This document shows positions 6,340-6,428 of a stretch of 6,428 bases of DNA, in pieces (the first letter of the stretch is position 1; each line of letters begins with the position of its first letter). Source of the stretch: an uncultured Fidelibacterota bacterium (GTDB taxonomy: Bacteria > Marinisomatota > Marinisomatia > Marinisomatales > UBA1611); NCBI GenBank assembly GCA_913041325.1, contig CAJWHU010000090.1, positions 1 to 6,428 of the forward strand. The letters are read 5' to 3'. The notes under the pieces were generated by a model. It worked only from the letters and a program-made list of their open reading frames with translations, made no database searches and was not told the DNA's origin. The position numbers were made by a program, and so were the translations under genes.

Positions 6340-6405
6340 GAGTAGGGCAATCATTCCAAAAATGACACCAAGCAATACAAAAATAATTGTAGTTTTTGAA
6401 TCCAT
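6325..6405 (-). CDS. 26-residue single-pass membrane peptide, or N-terminal anchor of the next gene
   Basis: ATG (6403-6405) to TAG (6325-6327) encodes a short N-terminus MDSK, an uninterrupted hydrophobic stretch (TTIIFVLLGVIFGMIALL, residues 5-22) long enough to cross the membrane, and a QGWF tail. The Lys at position 4 before the helix predicts an N-in orientation. It may be a free-standing small membrane protein. Alternatively it is the signal-anchor of the protein at 5997-6305, which lies in the +1 frame: skipping one T of the TTTT at 6327-6330 joins them with RSSINLK between, giving ~135 residues. There is no Shine-Dalgarno before the ATG. Composition is clearly membrane-like, not random, but a peptide this short cannot be proved from one sequence. 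Confidence 0.5.
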   Translation of the reverse strand: MDSKTTIIFVLLGVIFGMIALLQGWF

Positions 6406-6407
6406 TT

Positions 6408-6428
6408 TTATTTATCATCTTTTTTTTT
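6408..6428 (-). CDS. Possible C-terminal tail of an upstream gene (cut by window edge)
   Basis: Read on the minus strand from the right edge, AAA AAA AAA GAT GAT AAA TAA would encode KKKDDK and a stop, a common kind of charged bacterial C-terminus. The stop lies two bases before the ATG of the hydrophobic peptide, a spacing typical of an operon. Only six codons are visible and two other frames exist, so this is a guess. Confidence 0.2.
   Translation of the reverse strand, partial: KKKDDK

Noticed and set aside
6306..6350. TTG at 6350 as the start of the 117-residue version of the downstream unknown protein
   Set aside because: It follows directly on a TGA, has no Shine-Dalgarno and overlaps the hydrophobic frame; the ATG at 6305, or fusion by a +1 shift, is more likely.
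6315..6419. 34-codon minus-strand frame (MINKNGFKNYNYFC…) overlapping the hydrophobic peptide
   Set aside because: Its composition is not protein-like and the overlapping frame encodes a far more coherent membrane helix.
6421..6428. Run of eight T at the right edge as a terminator tail
   Set aside because: No hairpin precedes it on the plus strand, and on the minus strand it can simply be lysine codons.
1..6428. CRISPR array, tRNA, rRNA or insertion sequence
   Set aside because: No regularly spaced repeats, cloverleaf-like segments, transposase frames or terminal inverted repeats were seen.

Overview
The window is an AT-rich piece of a Gram-negative, aerobic bacterial genome. It carries Sec signal peptides, a lipobox lipoprotein, a periplasmic gamma-glutamyltransferase-type enzyme and a ubiquinol-type alternative oxidase. 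Low GC, very short intergenic gaps and this gene mix suggest a streamlined marine proteobacterium, perhaps an AT-rich gammaproteobacterium of the SAR86 kind. That placement is inference; no rRNA or taxonomic marker is present.

Layout: two blocks converge on a strong hairpin at 3932-3959. The plus-strand block holds four genes. They are the C-terminal ~325 residues of an MhpA-type FAD aromatic hydroxylase (cut by the left edge), an exported gamma-glutamyltransferase-family enzyme 15 bases downstream, an alternative oxidase behind an all-A/T spacer with a perfect 20-bp palindrome, and a small exported NTF2/SnoaL-like protein with its own Shine-Dalgarno and TATAAT box. The minus-strand block, read from the right edge leftwards, begins with a possible gene tail. 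It continues with a 26-residue hydrophobic peptide, a 102-residue unknown protein, a 66-residue unknown protein, and a 599-residue lipoprotein with seven FG-GAP/VCBS motifs, expected to form a seven-bladed beta-propeller on the cell surface or in the periplasm.

How they may work together: the hydroxylase and the exported amidohydrolase look catabolic and may be co-transcribed. The oxidase would pass quinol electrons straight to oxygen without pumping protons. No pathway can be closed from this window alone. The 66-residue gene and the lipoprotein overlap (stop over GTG start), so they are probably translationally coupled.

The most unusual spot is 6325-6339 on the minus strand. There the hydrophobic 26-residue frame ends at TTT-TAG, preceded by an AAGGA three bases upstream of the TTT. 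A +1 slip would fuse it in frame to the next gene, giving one ~135-residue membrane-anchored protein. This has the layout of the prfB frameshift site, but a single-base indel is an equally good explanation.
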